The notes beneath the pieces are model-generated. The model was not told the origin of the DNA, did not search any database, and saw only the letters and a program-made list of their open reading frames with translations. Of a stretch of DNA of 64,000 nucleotides, positions 61,696 to 64,000 are shown in pieces. Numbering within the stretch: the first letter of the stretch is position 1; each line of letters starts with the position of its first letter. Origin of the DNA: Spongilla lacustris (Eukaryota; Porifera; Demospongiae; Spongillida; Spongillidae); NCBI GenBank assembly GCA_949361645.1, contig OX442436.1, positions 2,914,032-2,978,031 on the forward strand, written 5' to 3'. Position numbers and translations under genes: made by a program.

Positions 61696-64000
61696 TAATA
61701 TTTTGTTAGCTAGAAATGTATGTAACAATATCAAATTGTTATAATTGTGCTGTGTCCAGTTTTATATTGTTTGTGGTTTTTGTGCCTGCTTGGCTAATGA
61801 GAAATGCATTGTTTGCACTTTTTTTAAATAATCCATATCAAACAATGGACTAAGTAGTGATGAAGTGTTTGTGGCTCAGGAGATAAGTACTGTTCATGAT
61901 CTCCCCCAACAACTCTGTTATGCCAGCTGTAGCAGAGACAAAGGAAATCTGTGGCATTATATATCACCATCAAATCAACACTCACCGTTTGGCAAGTTAT
62001 GTAACCAGGCTGGTGCATCAGCCAGGCTCACATGGAACCACTTAACACCAGTTCCCTGAAATTCGAATACTTATTTTTGTTGGAACACCACCAATTGTGT
62101 GGAAAAGCGTATGTATAGACAATTGAACTATCACTTAGACATTGGTGTTGTCGTCTGCCTTAAACCTATCTTGGACACTTCTCTGTATGCTTTTGAAGTG
62201 ATGCAATTAATGGTTTTTAGGCCACGAAACATTGCGAAGGACACATGTTTTCCTAGGCAATCAAGAGCCACTATTGATATACTTTTAAGTGTTGTTTGGA
62301 ACAATTAGAAGGCCACAATGGATTCCGTGTTGACAGATAGTCTTGTTCTTGTACAAAACGCACATACAATTGTTTACCTCGTTCAAGGACTTGCATAGAT
62401 AATTGTTGTAGATGATATTTGTCTGCATACGAGATAATAACGTTATAAACAATGGTGAACACATAATACATTACAAATTGACACTTGATAATGAGATAAG
62501 CATACATTGAAAGTGAATGATGAATAGGATTTCAATGTTCTATTGGATATCCTGCTTTCTGAGCAGGAAAGATCGATGGCCTCATTGAACATGTTTGCTG
62601 GTCTGTGATAGGAGGACCTCGAGCCTCTGATGCACAGATCGCAGTAAGGAGAAACTCAACTTGCATCTTGGCCAAAATACAGTAGAGCTACGGTGCATTT
62701 CATGATAGTTGTCCAAAGTAAGTTTTTTAAAACAATATATTCTATCTTTTAACAATAAAAAGACTAAATGAAAATCTGATTGCACAGAAGTATTTTCTTA
62801 TTAGTTGACAAAGTGGACTAGTTAATTGGCTTTGATTGCTAAAATATGCTAATATTCAGTTACCCCTCTCCAAAAAAGATATTTACATCGATTTTTCCGT
62901 GCCCAGTGAATGAATTGATACAAAACTCGCTATATAACTAGAGGTCAACGATGTATATTGCTTGGCCAAGTCGGTTATTAAACCTGGTAAAAAGGTTAGG
63001 CGTTATAGTGCTTGAGACGCTATCTTTTTCAGAATGTGGCTGGCATAAATGTCTGAGTGTAGTACAAGGCACTGGTTGTAAAAGGCAATAACTATATGGA
63101 CATGTTAACTGTTGTCTGAAGATCAACTGATAACAGCTTCCTGGGTTAATAATGGTGATAAACTTGGAGCAGTGCCTGTAACCCCTAATTGGTGTTTCAA
63201 GAATATCCAGAGTGAGCACTTACTCTTATAATTTGGTAACAGCTCTGAATAGTGGTGCATGCCTGAATACAATAAGAGGAGATAACATCTTGAGGTTATA
63301 AGGAATGACGCAAAAAAAAGCATGATGGGTAAAGATTTAGACTGCAGGACAGCTTTGATAAGTCGATATGTTTAAAATAAAATCCTGCCAAAAGTAAGAT
63401 CAACCAAATTATAACACATGACAAGATCATAAAAAAGTCTTCTAACATGGCTAAGGATGATACACCCAGGCTAGCAAGGTGCCTACTATAATATGTGGCT
63501 AAGAATCATTGAACTCACATATGTCCAAAAGTAGCTTTGTGAAGGCAGAGGTTCCGAACTTGATTATTAGAAGGTCGCACATACATTTTATAGACATACA
63601 AGGAGAGCCACATCAACATTTTTACAACACTGGTTTAATTGAGAAAGAAATTTCATAATTATTATTATTGCTAAACATTATAAAATTATAGAGAAGATTC
63701 AAACCCGGTAGAAGTTAGGGTTTTCTGATAGTATAAAAAATGACTGTGTATCATATAGTAATGAGGCACTGAATTTGTAACTAGACATCATTCATTTTCA
63801 GCCATATTGTTATAAAAATAAGGTTGAGGGAACAAGCTATACTTTGAAGACCCAAAGTTACAGGATGGAATTGCAGTGAATCAACAGTAAACAAAATGCA
63901 TATGTATAATGTTGATTTGCAACCCCTGTAGTTTATCAATACACTGTAAAAACCATGTATTCAACTGGCTAATAGGCAGCAACATAATTCTGAATTTGGA
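61696..64000. other. Noncoding, nothing recognised
   Basis: AT-rich. Only short ORFs without recognisable motifs; no tRNA, strong repeat or mobile-element signature was found by eye. Confidence 0.55.

Noticed and set aside
62099..62308. 69-residue plus-strand ORF
   Set aside because: No recognisable motif and a length expected by chance in this composition.

Overview
The window is animal genomic DNA. It has spliceosomal introns in metazoan-type genes, filamin genes (a metazoan/choanozoan actin cross-linker family), LTR and non-LTR retroelement remains, hAT relics, MITE-like hairpins and long microsatellites. The overall look (AT-rich DNA, frequent GTACATGTAC words, very large coding exons, dense small inverted repeats) fits an early-branching marine invertebrate, perhaps a sponge, but that assignment is inference. 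Positions 1-191 are an assembly gap.

Two filamin genes lie head to tail on the plus strand. Gene A (3396-27821, 5' end outside the window) is seen only as its last exon: one uninterrupted 24.4-kb coding exon for about 8,141 residues. It contains the end of the second calponin-homology (CH) domain, eight unique filamin repeats, about 14.7 tandem copies of a 1,419-bp (473-residue, five-domain) super-repeat, and two C-terminal repeats including a dimerisation-type domain. That is about 85 filamin domains, against 24 in vertebrate filamins. Gene B (29661-47958) is a complete mini-filamin of five coding exons and 747 residues: CH1, CH2 and five filamin repeats. Its termini match those of gene A, and part of its last exon is almost identical to gene A.

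The CH1 domain of gene B is split by an 11.9-kb intron (29998-41864) made largely of mobile DNA. It holds a pair of near-perfect hairpins, a smaller inverted repeat, and a 9.3-kb imperfect palindrome (32360-41638) with a 10-bp target duplication. Near the centre of that palindrome sits a young Ty3/gypsy-like LTR element (35289-37785) with apparently identical 185-bp LTRs, a tRNA-Ser primer site overlapping the gag start, and a gag plus integrase but no protease, reverse transcriptase or RNase H. The 4-kb intron before the last exon carries a decayed tail of a reverse-transcriptase element.

Downstream of gene B (48 kb to the end) no intact gene is recognised. This part is a graveyard of mobile DNA: a second RT-element tail, a (CT)n tract, a cluster of TTGGGCAAGAT-type motifs, a foldback repeat, a 3.8-kb TA-flanked element built of nested satellites, and hAT transposase relics interrupted by a nested 958-bp inverted-repeat element. 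At 59.8-61.7 kb lies a disrupted gene combining a caspase-like module with a ComEC-type metallo-beta-lactamase fold, an architecture more familiar from immune/conflict systems. The last 2.3 kb hold nothing recognisable.
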